Assembly: GCA_945865705.1 (NCBI GenBank)
Contig: CAMBEY010000008.1
Coordinates: forward strand, 1-26,380
Source of the DNA: Candidatus Sulfopaludibacter sp. SbA3
GTDB taxonomy: Bacteria > Acidobacteriota > Terriglobia > 2-12-FULL-54-10
Length of the DNA: 26,380 nucleotides
Direction: 5' to 3'
Shown one piece after another: positions 15,496 through 23,600 of the stretch (the stretch's first letter is position 1; each line of letters opens with the position of its first letter). The notes under the pieces were generated by a model that was not told where the DNA came from, did not search any database, and saw nothing but the letters and a program-made list of their open reading frames with translations. The position numbers and the translations under genes are program-made.

Positions 15496-17979
15496 ATGAC
15501 CCGAATAGTATTTTCCGGAATGGTATACTGCGCACTACTGATGTCCGCTGTTCGAGTAGTTGCGCAGCAGGCCAACACCCCTGCGCCAGCGCCGGCAACT
15601 ACGAATGCTTCCCCGCATCGCGCGCTGCTCAATCGCTATTGTGTTACTTGCCACAGTGACAAGCTGCGGACGGCGGGGCTGACGCTTGAAAAATTAAACA
15701 TGGATCGTGTTGCGGCCATCGCGCAGTCCGGCTACCACCCCGCTAACGGCTCCGCATCAGCCGACACGGAACTTTATGAGAAAGTATTGCGGAAACTGCG
15801 CGCGGGCGACATGCCGCCATCGGGTGCGCCGCGTCCGGATCAGGCTGCCAGCGACGCGTTGCTGCAACATCTGGAGAGTGAGCTGGATCGCGCCGCCGCC
15901 GCGAGTCCCAACCCTGGGCGGACCTCGCTGCGTCGTCTGAACCGCACCGAATACGCGAACGCGGTGCGCGATCTGCTGGGTGTGGAGATTGACGCCGCGG
16001 CCCTGCTGCCCTCCGATGACTCGCGTTACGGGTTTGACAACAACGGCGATGTGCTCACGTTGTCTCCACTGCTGGCCGAGCGTTATCTTGCCGTGGCGCG
16101 ACAGGTGCGGCGCCTGGCGCTGGGCACGGTGGAGGCCAAGCCCGCGGTTGAGATATATGATGTGTCGAAATACCTGATGCAGGATGATCGCGTGGATGAG
16201 TCGTTGCCGTTTGGCTCGCGCGGCGGCGCAATGGTGCGCCATAATTTTCCCGCCGATGGCGAGTATGAAGTCAATGTTCGTCTGCAACGCAACTCGCGCG
16301 ACTACATTCGTGGAATGGGCGCTCCGCATACCCTGGATCTGCGGCTGGACGGCGTGCGCATCGGACGCTTTGAGGTCGGCGGCGAGCGGCACGGCAAGTC
16401 CTCCGGAATTTTTTCGTCCGCCTCGATGGGCGAGCTTCCGCAGGAAGTTTACGAGCGAACCGCCGACGAGGTTCTCAACCTGCGCTTCCCGGCCAAGGCG
16501 GGCGCTCATGAAGTGGCCGCCGCATTTGTAAAGGAAGCCTCCATCGCGGAAGAGCCGGACTATCCCGCGATGACTCTCTACGACTACGCGCAGTATAAGG
16601 GTGGATTGCCCGCCGTGTGGACCGTGTCCGTTGGTGGACCTTACAAAGTGAACGGGCTGAGCGAAACGGCCAGCCGCCGCGCGCTGCTGAGCTGCCCGGC
16701 AAACGCCAGTCAGCAGCCAAACGCCCGTCAGCAGGACGAAGCCTGCGCGCGCTCCATTCTGCAATCGCTGGCCCGCCGCTCCTACCGCCGTCCGGTGCCG
16801 TCCGACGAAATCGAGACGCTGATGAGCTTTTATCGGGAGGGGAAGCAGCGTGCCGGATTTGAAGCGGGCATCGGCAACGCTCTCGAACGAATGCTGGCGG
16901 GCCCGGAATTTCTCTTCCGGATCGAAGCCGATCCTCCGAGTGTGAAAGCGGGTTCGTCCTACCGCGTCAATGACTGGGAGCTGGCTTCGCGCTTGTCATT
17001 TTTCCTGTGGAGCAGCATTCCCGACGAAGAGTTGCTGGGCCTGGCCGAAGGTGGGAAGCTGCATGAACCAGCAGTCCTGCAGGCGCAGGTAACGCGAATG
17101 CTGGCCGATGCCAGAGCCAGTTCGCTGGTCAGCAACTTTGCCTCGCAGTGGCTGTCTCTGCGCACTCTGCGCGGCGTGTCGCCAGACCTGGAACAGTTTC
17201 CTTATTTCGATGAGAATCTGCGGCAGGCGTTTCGTCAGGAGACCGACCTGTTCCTGGAGAGCATCCTGCGCGAAGACCACAGCGTGATGGACCTGCTGAG
17301 CGCCGATTACACCTTCGTGAATGAGCGTCTGGCGCAACACTACGGAATCCCCGGCATCTACGGCAGCCACTTTCGCAGGGTTGAGCTGAAAGATTCACCA
17401 CGCGGCGGACTGCTGGGGCAAGGCAGCATCCTGACCGTAACGTCCTACACCACGCGGACTTCCCCGGTCGTGCGCGGGAAATGGATTCTCAATAATTTAT
17501 TGGGCACGCCGCCGCCTCCCCCTCCGCCGAATGTTCCTGAGCTGAAAGATCGCAACGCGGCAGGCAAAGTTCTCTCCATGCGCCAGCGCATGGAGCAGCA
17601 CCGCGCCAACCCGGCCTGCGCCGGATGCCACAAGGTGATGGACCCGCTGGGGTTCGCGCTCGAAAAGTTTGACGGCATCGGCCATTGGCGCACCATTGAT
17701 TCCAATACGCCGATTGATTCCTCCGGCGTGTTGCCCGATGGCACGCCGTTCGACGGGTTGCCGGGATTGAAGAAAGTATTGCTGGAGAAGCGCCGCGACC
17801 AGTTCGTCGCCACCGTTACCGAACGGCTGCTGACCTATGCGCTGGGTCGTGGTGTGGAATATTACGACGCGCCGGCCATCCGCGCCATCATGCGCGAGGC
17901 CGCCGCACAGGACAATCGAATCTCATCGCTGATAGTTTCCATCGTGAACAGTAAGCCGTTTCAACAACGCATGAAATGA
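15496..17979 (+). CDS. Exported diheme cytochrome-c-type protein, DUF1587/1595/1592/1588/1585 family
   Basis: 827-residue exported protein of the 'planctomycete cytochrome c' type. A signal peptide covers about 1-24 (VVAQQ cleavage region). The first heme-c motif, CVTCH, is at 49-53, followed by LRAGDMPP. A DUF1587-like segment (LNRTEYANAVRDLLG, 148-162) comes next, then a beta-rich, carbohydrate-binding-like region (about 220-345). DUF1595 (about 412-475), DUF1592 (WELASRLSFFLWSSIPDEEL near 494), DUF1588 (RGGLLGQGSILTVTSYTTRT at 636-655, then a seven-proline run) and DUF1585 at the C-terminus complete it. A second heme motif, CAGCH, is at 708-712. It is probably periplasmic and redox-active; substrate unknown. 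It starts at ATG 15496 with GGGAG ten bases upstream. The DUF1552 gene follows after 16 bases, so the two are surely co-transcribed. Confidence 0.92.
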   Translation: MTRIVFSGMVYCALLMSAVRVVAQQANTPAPAPATTNASPHRALLNRYCVTCHSDKLRTAGLTLEKLNMDRVAAIAQSGYHPANGSASADTELYEKVLRKLRAGDMPPSGAPRPDQAASDALLQHLESELDRAAAASPNPGRTSLRRLNRTEYANAVRDLLGVEIDAAALLPSDDSRYGFDNNGDVLTLSPLLAERYLAVARQVRRLALGTVEAKPAVEIYDVSKYLMQDDRVDESLPFGSRGGAMVRHNFPADGEYEVNVRLQRNSRDYIRGMGAPHTLDLRLDGVRIGRFEVGGERHGKSSGIFSSASMGELPQEVYERTADEVLNLRFPAKAGAHEVAAAFVKEASIAEEPDYPAMTLYDYAQYKGGLPAVWTVSVGGPYKVNGLSETASRRALLSCPANASQQPNARQQDEACARSILQSLARRSYRRPVPSDEIETLMSFYREGKQRAGFEAGIGNALERMLAGPEFLFRIEADPPSVKAGSSYRVNDWELASRLSFFLWSSIPDEELLGLAEGGKLHEPAVLQAQVTRMLADARASSLVSNFASQWLSLRTLRGVSPDLEQFPYFDENLRQAFRQETDLFLESILREDHSVMDLLSADYTFVNERLAQHYGIPGIYGSHFRRVELKDSPRGGLLGQGSILTVTSYTTRTSPVVRGKWILNNLLGTPPPPPPPNVPELKDRNAAGKVLSMRQRMEQHRANPACAGCHKVMDPLGFALEKFDGIGHWRTIDSNTPIDSSGVLPDGTPFDGLPGLKKVLLEKRRDQFVATVTERLLTYALGRGVEYYDAPAIRAIMREAAAQDNRISSLIVSIVNSKPFQQRMK

Positions 17980-17995
17980 CGAGGGCCGAATCGCC

Positions 17996-19330
17996 ATGAT
18001 CATCACACGTAAATCAATTCCGCGCCGGACCGTATTGCGCGGCATGGGTGTCGCCATGGCGCTGCCGTTGCTGGATAGCATGGTCCCGGCGTTCGCCGCC
18101 GCACCGGTTCCGCTGAAGCGCTTTTCCGTGTTGTTCTCGCCGAACGGCATGAACATGGACAAGTGGACGCCCGCCAATGATGGCGCGGCTTATACGATGA
18201 GTCCCACGCTGGAGCCGCTGAAGCCGTTGCGCGACCGTTTGCTGGTGGTTAGTGGATTAAACAACAGCATCGGCGATCCCATGCCGGGCGAGGGCGAGTC
18301 GGCGCCGCATGAGCGCGCCGGCGCGGTCTACCTGACGGCCGTGCATCCGCAACGCGAGGGTCGCGTGAGCGTCTCCGTTGATCAGATCGCGGCGCGCGAA
18401 CTGGGCAAGAAAACTCAGTTGGCCTCGCTGGAGCTGGGCATGCACAGCAATGACGTGCTCGGCCAGTGCGAGAAGGGCTGGAGCTGCGCTTATCTGAACA
18501 CCATCTCATGGCGCACGCCCACTACGCCGCTGCCCATCGAGTACCGCCCGCGCGCGGTCTTCGAGCGCATGTTTGGCGACAGCGACAGCACCGACGCCGC
18601 GGTGCGCCGTGCGAGGATGTCCAGCGACCGCAGTCTGCTGGATTCCGTAAAGGAGGCTGCCGCGAAGCTCATGAACCAAGTGGGCCCGAGCGACCGAGCG
18701 CGGCTGACGGAATACATGGATGGCATGCGCGACGTCGAGCGGCGCATTCAACTGGCCGAAGAGCAATCCGGGCGCGAGCTGCCCACGGTGGAGCGTCCTG
18801 CGGGCGTCCCGGCCACTTTCGAGGAACATGCCAAGCTGATGTTTGACCTGCAAGTGCTGGCCTTCCAGACGGACCTGACGCGGGTCATCACCTTCATGAT
18901 GGGCCCCGAGCAGAGCAACCGCGCGTTTCCCGAGATCGGCGTGCCGGAGGTGCATCACGGCTTGTCGCATCATCAGTCGGACCCGGCCAAGCTCGACAAG
19001 CTTTACGCCATCAACCTCCATCACATGAAGGTGCTCGCGTACTATCTGGAGAAGCTCCGGGCTACGCCGGATGGCGATGGCTCGCTGCTGGATCAAACGC
19101 TGGTGATGTTTGGCTGCTCCATGTCTGACGGCAACGATCACCTGCTCCAGAATTTGCCACTCATCCTGGCCGGTGGCCGTGCGGACCAGATCAAGTCAGG
19201 GCGGCATCTGCGAGTTCCCGACGCGACGCCGATCTCTAATCTCTATTGGACGCTGCTCGACAAGCTGGGCATCCCGCTGGAAGCCTTCGGCAATAGCGAC
19301 GGAAAGTTTGGCCTACTGTCGCTGGCGTAG
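17996..19330 (+). CDS. DUF1552 family protein, probable Tat substrate
   Basis: 444-residue protein of the DUF1552 family, which almost always sits beside DUF1592-type heme proteins in Acidobacteriota and Planctomycetota. The N-terminus KSIPRRTVLRGMGVAMALPL has the twin-arginine pair at 10-11 and a hydrophobic stretch, consistent with Tat export of a folded, possibly cofactor-bearing protein. Internal family features include FSVLFSPNGMNMDKW, the LVVSGLNN segment, VSVDQIAA and, near the end, LVMFGCSMSDGNDHLLQNLP. The Asp/His-rich ending resembles sulfatase-like or DUF1501 proteins. No reaction is established for the family. GAGGG lies ten bases upstream of ATG 17996. It is co-transcribed with the heme protein upstream and probably with the ankyrin gene downstream. 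Confidence 0.9.
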   Translation: MIITRKSIPRRTVLRGMGVAMALPLLDSMVPAFAAAPVPLKRFSVLFSPNGMNMDKWTPANDGAAYTMSPTLEPLKPLRDRLLVVSGLNNSIGDPMPGEGESAPHERAGAVYLTAVHPQREGRVSVSVDQIAARELGKKTQLASLELGMHSNDVLGQCEKGWSCAYLNTISWRTPTTPLPIEYRPRAVFERMFGDSDSTDAAVRRARMSSDRSLLDSVKEAAAKLMNQVGPSDRARLTEYMDGMRDVERRIQLAEEQSGRELPTVERPAGVPATFEEHAKLMFDLQVLAFQTDLTRVITFMMGPEQSNRAFPEIGVPEVHHGLSHHQSDPAKLDKLYAINLHHMKVLAYYLEKLRATPDGDGSLLDQTLVMFGCSMSDGNDHLLQNLPLILAGGRADQIKSGRHLRVPDATPISNLYWTLLDKLGIPLEAFGNSDGKFGLLSLA

Positions 19331-19421
19331 GGTGTTTTTGCGGGATGATGTATCCGAGCCGCGCCAGTCATGGCGCGTCCACGATGCACGAAAACGCATT
19401 AGTTCATTTAGGTGCCTACTT

Positions 19422-20930
19422 ATGACAAGCCCTTTTTTTGCGAGCAAACGCAATGCATGGTTCGGCGGCTCGCTGCTGACTTGCTTCCTCGCTGTATCCT
19501 CTCTCTCCGCCGCCAGCGACCTGCAACTATTCGACGCGGTGCGCCGTCAGGACATCGAGGCGGTGCGCGCCCTGCTCGATCAAAAGCCGGACGTGAACGC
19601 CAGGCAGGGCGATGGGGCAACCGCGCTGCACTGGGCCGCGCATCGCGATGATCTGGATGTGGCAGAGCTGCTGATCGGCGCGGGGGCCGACGTGAATGCC
19701 GCGAATGAGTACGGTGTTACAGCCCTCGCACTAGCCTGCACGAATCAGAACGAAGCGCTGGTGGAAAAATTGCTGCTGGCCGGGGCCGATGCCAATCTTG
19801 CTCAGTTGAGCGGCGTTACTCCGTTGATGGAATGCTCACGCACGGGCAGCGCGGCGGCGGTGAAGCTGCTGCTCAATCGAGGCGCCTCGGTTGACGCGCG
19901 GGAGTCGAAGAGCGGACAGACTGCGTTGATGTGGGCTGCTTCTGGAGGACACTCCACGGCGGTGAAGCACCTGATTGACCACAAGGCGGATGTTCGCCTG
20001 CGCTCAAAAGGCGGGTTCACTCCGCTGCTGTTTGCGGCGCGCTCGGGAAACGTGGCCAGCGCGCGGCTGTTGTTTGAAGCCGGAGCGGATGCCAACGACA
20101 GCACGGAAGAATACGGCTCCGCGCTCGTGGTGGCCGCTGCCAGCGGGCATGAAGATTTGGGCGTATTCCTGCTGGAAAAGGGAGCTAACCCCAACGCCGC
20201 GGACCGCAACGGCATTACGGCGCTGCATCAGGCGGCGCGCAACGGGCTGGAGGCTCTCACCGGCGTGCGTTATGATCCATCCTATCGCATCCGTCCGCCG
20301 AACATGCCACGGCTGGCGAAAGCGCTGCTGGCGCGCGGCGCGAATCCGAATTTGCAGATCGCAAAAAATGTTTCACGCGGGCCCGACGGCAGTCCATTCC
20401 TGATGCGCGGGGCCACGGCGTATTTTCTGGCGGCGGCCTCGGGCGACGCCATGCTGATGCGCATCCTGCGCGAGGGCGGCGCCAGCGCTACGCTCACCGC
20501 CGAGGCCGGCATCACGCCGCTGATGGCGGCGGCGCGCTCGGCCTGCACCGGCTCCTGCGCTTTCCAGGGAGCAAATGAAATTGACGAAGCGGAAGCCAAG
20601 GCCGCGCTCGAGGCGGTGATGGCCGCGGTCGAGTCTGGCGCGGACGTGAACACATTGAACGAAGACGGCCAATCGGCCCTGCACATGGCCGCTTTCACAG
20701 GAGCCGATGGCGTGGTTGAATACCTCGCAAGCAAAGGCGCCAAGGTGGACTTAACCGACAAGCACGGCGAAACGCCCTGGAGCATGGCCGCCGGCATCAG
20801 CCCCGTGCTGCGCTACCGCGGCCTCTACGGCAAACACGAAAGCACCGCAAAGCTGCTCGAAAAGCTCGGCGCAGTCCCCATCGGCCGCGACGGCATGGAC
20901 GAGCACGCCCCCGCCCCGCCGGGCCAGTAG
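19422..20930 (+). CDS. Exported ankyrin-repeat protein
   Basis: 502-residue protein with an N-terminal signal peptide (TSPFFASKRNAWFGGSLLTC, then a hydrophobic core ending near SLSAASD), followed by about ten to twelve ankyrin repeats. Repeat signatures (G.TALHWAA, GADVNA, G.TPLMECS, GQTALMWAA, G.TPLLFAA, GITALHQAA, GQSALHMAA) occur from about residue 38 to 460. Two irregular linkers occur, one with aromatic and Pro residues (RYDPSYRIRPPNMP) and one with two cysteines (ARSACTGSC). The frame is open upstream to 19110, but that would overlap the DUF1552 gene. ATG 19422 has AGGTG eight bases upstream and begins a good signal peptide. It sits 91 bases after the DUF1552 stop; exported ankyrin proteins commonly accompany these cassettes. 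It probably acts as a periplasmic protein-binding scaffold. Its 3' end overlaps a minus-strand frame by 180 bases. Confidence 0.88.
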   Translation: MTSPFFASKRNAWFGGSLLTCFLAVSSLSAASDLQLFDAVRRQDIEAVRALLDQKPDVNARQGDGATALHWAAHRDDLDVAELLIGAGADVNAANEYGVTALALACTNQNEALVEKLLLAGADANLAQLSGVTPLMECSRTGSAAAVKLLLNRGASVDARESKSGQTALMWAASGGHSTAVKHLIDHKADVRLRSKGGFTPLLFAARSGNVASARLLFEAGADANDSTEEYGSALVVAAASGHEDLGVFLLEKGANPNAADRNGITALHQAARNGLEALTGVRYDPSYRIRPPNMPRLAKALLARGANPNLQIAKNVSRGPDGSPFLMRGATAYFLAAASGDAMLMRILREGGASATLTAEAGITPLMAAARSACTGSCAFQGANEIDEAEAKAALEAVMAAVESGADVNTLNEDGQSALHMAAFTGADGVVEYLASKGAKVDLTDKHGETPWSMAAGISPVLRYRGLYGKHESTAKLLEKLGAVPIGRDGMDEHAPAPPGQ

Positions 20931-21539
20931 TAAAGATTTCGGGAATTGGAGAGATTGTATAGCCTGCAGCGATGATCCCCATTTGAAGCATACGGAAAGA
21001 GCAGCAATTTTATCCCTGTCGATCGCGGCGATTGGGCCGGGTACGACTTTGTCGGCTCCCTTCAAACTTGCAATTCTTACTTGCTTAATCACGCCGATAA
21101 TCTCGGTCATAATCCTTACATGAATAATGCTTTCTTCTGGATTAAATTCTTTTGTTTCACTCAATATCCCGGTTCCATCTTGTAGCTTTTTGAATTTGAA
21201 GTGTGTGATGGAAAATGGCATGCCAATTACAATTGCATTTTCCAAAGAGATTCCCCCTTGTCTTGTACCCAATGCCATCTTTGATTCGCCTGATACCATG
21301 CGAACCCCGTGTTTATAAGCGTTGTATTCATCAGCATCCATGTATTTCTTGGCAATTCGGTAGGTAATCCAAAGCAAGTTATCCAAAGTACCTTGCCATT
21401 TCGAATCAGTTTTGTCCTCTGGTTCGTATCCCTCGTAGATTCCCCGTTGAACAAAGTCCCTGCCAAGCTTGTTTGTCCTTTCCGTACGAGACTCGGAATC
21501 CCATTTGATAATCTGTGCGGCTACCCTCTTTATTTCCAT
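20751..21539 (-). CDS. Unrecognised island protein; 3' end runs antisense into the ankyrin gene
   Basis: 262-codon frame starting at ATG 21539. I do not recognise a family. Residues 1-203 look like a genuine soluble protein: charged, with aromatic and Gly-containing segments such as RDFVQRGIYEGYEPEDKTDSK, DNLLWITYRIAKKYMDADEY and ENAIVIGMPFSITHFKFKKL, and no membrane helix. From about residue 204 the frame passes 20930 and reads the complement of the ankyrin gene. There it becomes an Ala/Val/Glu-rich string that is probably not native. The natural C-terminus may have been lost at the island edge, or a stop codon may never have been selected. The start overlaps the stop of the upstream gene by one base (TAATG), indicating translational coupling. 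Base composition is clearly AT-richer than the flanks, consistent with horizontal transfer. Confidence 0.6.
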   Translation of the reverse strand: MEIKRVAAQIIKWDSESRTERTNKLGRDFVQRGIYEGYEPEDKTDSKWQGTLDNLLWITYRIAKKYMDADEYNAYKHGVRMVSGESKMALGTRQGGISLENAIVIGMPFSITHFKFKKLQDGTGILSETKEFNPEESIIHVRIMTEIIGVIKQVRIASLKGADKVVPGPIAAIDRDKIAALSVCFKWGSSLQAIQSLQFPKSLLLARRGGGVLVHAVAADGDCAELFEQLCGAFVFAVEAAVAQHGADAGGHAPGRFAVLVG

Positions 21540-22003
21540 TACTTGGTAATTGAGTAGAAAACCTGCGAATCCGTAGGTGCTATTTTGACAAAGACGCTGT
21601 AAACGGTTTTGTCTCCGTTGTTGCTCACAAGCACTGGCGTTATACTTGTCCAGCCTTCTGCGTATAGATTAAATGCCTCAGCAGGATAGACCATTATTTG
21701 CGGCGTTGATGGCGGGGCTGCTGGCGGATTGGGTTTCTCTTGCGGCGTCCAGAGGGTATAGTACAAAGCAAGAGTAAGAACGCTGAGTGTCGCAATCGTC
21801 CATATTGATCGAATGAATCCAGGTTGTATTCTAATCCACGGATGAAGAAAGACTGAGGCGGTGATAGCTACAATTCCAATGACCAGCGTTACATTGGCAG
21901 TGGTGGGACTCATTTTCCACCACCATACGCCCAAAATGGCCGCAATTCCGATTCCGAATAGCCACGAATAAGGGCTTGTGATAATCGCCTTAAAGTCGTC
22001 CAT
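21539..22003 (-). CDS. Unrecognised three-helix membrane protein with exported C-terminal domain
   Basis: 154-residue protein. Three hydrophobic segments (about 12-30, 35-54 and 63-85) are followed by a Pro-rich linker (EKPNPPAAPPSTPQ) and a C-terminal soluble region of about 45 residues with beta character (ITPVLVSNNGDKTVYSVFVKIA). I do not recognise a family. Three helices would place the C-terminal domain on the opposite side of the membrane from the short N-terminus; by the usual charge rule it would face the periplasm. The stop overlaps the ATG of the next minus-strand gene by one base, so the two form one coupled unit. A 7-bp hairpin (22015-22035) lies directly before the start, and a possible promoter lies at 22038-22066. 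Confidence 0.65.
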   Translation of the reverse strand: MDDFKAIITSPYSWLFGIGIAAILGVWWWKMSPTTANVTLVIGIVAITASVFLHPWIRIQPGFIRSIWTIATLSVLTLALYYTLWTPQEKPNPPAAPPSTPQIMVYPAEAFNLYAEGWTSITPVLVSNNGDKTVYSVFVKIAPTDSQVFYSITK

Positions 22004-22014
22004 GCCGCCAGCCT

Positions 22015-22066
22015 ACGCCCAAAGCCTATGGGCGTCAAATTAACAAATAATAAGAATGCTTCTCAA
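22015..22066 (-). promoter_or_regulatory. Putative minus-strand promoter and leader hairpin of the two-gene cargo operon
   Basis: Read on the minus strand, TTGAGA (22061-22066), a 17-base spacer and TTAATT (22038-22043) resemble a promoter. They are followed by the hairpin ACGCCCA/TGGGCGT (22015-22021 with 22029-22035, 7-nt loop) immediately before the ATG at 22003. The hairpin could regulate translation or bind a regulator. The hairpin is certain from sequence; the promoter is weak. Confidence 0.35.
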
Positions 22067-22192
22067 CACTGGCGCTCATTGGCATTTTCCCCTCGAATGC
22101 TAGCCTTACAATCACGATTTTCATTTACTCGCAGTGCGAGCTAAATTCGGGCGTCCTCTCACAAAAAATTGCCGGACGGTAAGTAGGTGGAG

Positions 22193-23299
22193 ATGAAAGC
22201 GAAATCTTCCACCGGCGAGGATTTCGCACAGAGAATGAAAAACCGTAACCGTCGCGGGATATTCGAACGCCAACCCGGTGAATACTGGATACGTTACGCC
22301 GACCAGCAGGGGCGTATCCATCGGGAAAAGGTTGGCCCATCGTTGAAGCTTGCCCAAGCAGCCTATCAGAAACGAAAAACTGAGGTTCGGGAAGGAACAT
22401 TTTTCCCGACTAAAACCAAAAAGCGGAACATTCTATTCCCAGAGATTTCCAAGGACTTTCTGGAATACTCCCGCAAGTCCAAGCGGAGCCACACGCATGA
22501 CTTTGCTCGGATGGCAACTCTATTGCGCCTCTGGCGCGATTGCACGTTAGACGATATGACGCCAGGGCGAATCGAGCAGGATCTCTCCGACTCTGCGGAA
22601 CAGGAAGAATGGGCACCAGCAACCTTCAACCGCTACCGGGCTCTTGCTTCGGGAATCTTCTCGCTGGCGATCCGCAACAGCAAGGCTATATCCAACCCCG
22701 TCCGGGGAACCAAGCACCGAATCGAAAACAACACGCGAGTTCGCTACTTAAGCGACAAGGAAGAGGACCGGCTCTTTGAGCATGTCCGGCAGAATTGTCC
22801 AGCTCGGGAGCCGGAAATCCTTGTGGCGCTCTATTCCGGTATGCGCCGATCCGAGCAGTACATCACCCGTAGCTGCCCTGAGGGTGGCCTTCAATGGAGC
22901 CACATCGACTTCCAGACGGGAATCATAACTCTTCCCCGAAGTAAGCACGGCGAAAGTCGCCACATACCTGTCAATTCTGTGCTAAGGGCTCTCCTTGAGG
23001 CTCTACAGGCAACCTCTGGCTCTGCGTATGTATTCCCCGGCAAGCCACCCGACGAGTGGTTTCCTGAGGCTTGTAAGAAGGCAGGGATTGCCAATTTCTC
23101 ATGGCACTGCTTGCGGCATACTTTCGCCAGCAGGCTTGTTATGGCCGGGGTGGATATCAGAACCGTTCAAGAACTAATGGGGCACAAGACCATCGTTACC
23201 ACGATGCGCTACGCACACCTTGCGCCGGGGCATGGTTCCGACGCTGTAGAGCGACTGGTGAGAGCAACTAGCACCGCTACTAGCACCATGAGCCCTTAG
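22193..23299 (+). CDS. Tyrosine recombinase / site-specific integrase
   Basis: Phage/island-type integrase of 368 residues. The N-terminal part has an arm-binding-like segment (GEYWIRYADQQGRIHREKVG), then a core-binding SAM-like domain (about 85-180), then the catalytic domain. All active-site residues are present (numbered from the GTG at 22187): R220 in SGMRRSE, K253 in PRSKHGESR, H307-x-x-R310 in HCLRHTFASRL, H333 in MGHK and nucleophile Y342 in TMRYAHL. It should be able to catalyse integration and excision. It starts at ATG 22193; GTG 22187 is an alternative and is itself part of the AGGTGGAG ribosome-site-like sequence. It ends 47 bases from the 3' end of tRNA-Leu(UAA), the usual arrangement for integration into a tRNA gene. 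It is divergent from the two unrecognised genes. Confidence 0.93.
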   Translation: MKAKSSTGEDFAQRMKNRNRRGIFERQPGEYWIRYADQQGRIHREKVGPSLKLAQAAYQKRKTEVREGTFFPTKTKKRNILFPEISKDFLEYSRKSKRSHTHDFARMATLLRLWRDCTLDDMTPGRIEQDLSDSAEQEEWAPATFNRYRALASGIFSLAIRNSKAISNPVRGTKHRIENNTRVRYLSDKEEDRLFEHVRQNCPAREPEILVALYSGMRRSEQYITRSCPEGGLQWSHIDFQTGIITLPRSKHGESRHIPVNSVLRALLEALQATSGSAYVFPGKPPDEWFPEACKKAGIANFSWHCLRHTFASRLVMAGVDIRTVQELMGHKTIVTTMRYAHLAPGHGSDAVERLVRATSTATSTMSP

Positions 23300-23346
23300 A
23301 GGGCCATCCCCTAAACACCCTCTAGTGATGCAACGGCTTTAGAATC

Positions 23347-23435
23347 TGGTGCCCGGGGCCGGAATCGAACCGGCACGGGCGTCACCGCCCGAGGGATTTT
23401 AAGTCCCTTGCGTCTACCAGTTCCGCCACCCGGGC
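23347..23435 (-). tRNA. tRNA-Leu (anticodon TAA)
   Basis: Complete class II tRNA of 89 bases with encoded CCA, read on the minus strand. The acceptor GCCCGGG pairs with CCCGGGC. The anticodon stem AGGGA/TCCCT encloses CTTAAAA, giving anticodon UAA. It has a long variable arm (CGGGCGGTGACGCCCG) and the T-arm CCGGTTCGATTCCGG. Its 3' end faces the integrase gene, marking it as the likely attachment site. Confidence 0.96.
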
Positions 23436-23450
23436 TTGAATGGTGCTTTT

Positions 23451-23468
23451 ATTATAACTGGCATTATA
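23451..23468 (-). promoter_or_regulatory. Possible promoter region of tRNA-Leu(UAA)
   Basis: On the minus strand two perfect TATAAT hexamers lie upstream of the tRNA (23463-23468 and 23451-23456), the nearer one 15 bases before the mature 5' end. No good -35 is visible at standard spacing for either. Confidence 0.35.
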
Positions 23469-23600
23469 TCTGGCCTCGCCGGATTCTCTTTCTCTATGAC
23501 CTTAGGCTTATCACCGTGGTTGCTGTTCGCTAGATTCTCTGGTTCCTCTGAAATTAAGGCAACTCAGCTTATTTTCCGATAGGGTCAGCGTAGGCACCCT

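Noticed and set aside
19110..19421. 104-residue upstream extension of the ankyrin protein
   Set aside because: Would overlap the DUF1552 gene in another frame and would bury the signal peptide; ATG 19422 has a ribosome site.
23297..23335. TAGAGGG/CCCTCTA inverted repeat after the integrase as a terminator
   Set aside because: Loop of 24 bases and no T-tract, so an intrinsic terminator is not supported.
20931..23346. Left attachment-site copy of the tRNA-Leu(UAA) 3' end
   Set aside because: By eye no repeat of the tRNA 3' sequence was found at the low-GC edge; a computed alignment would be needed to exclude a short or diverged one.
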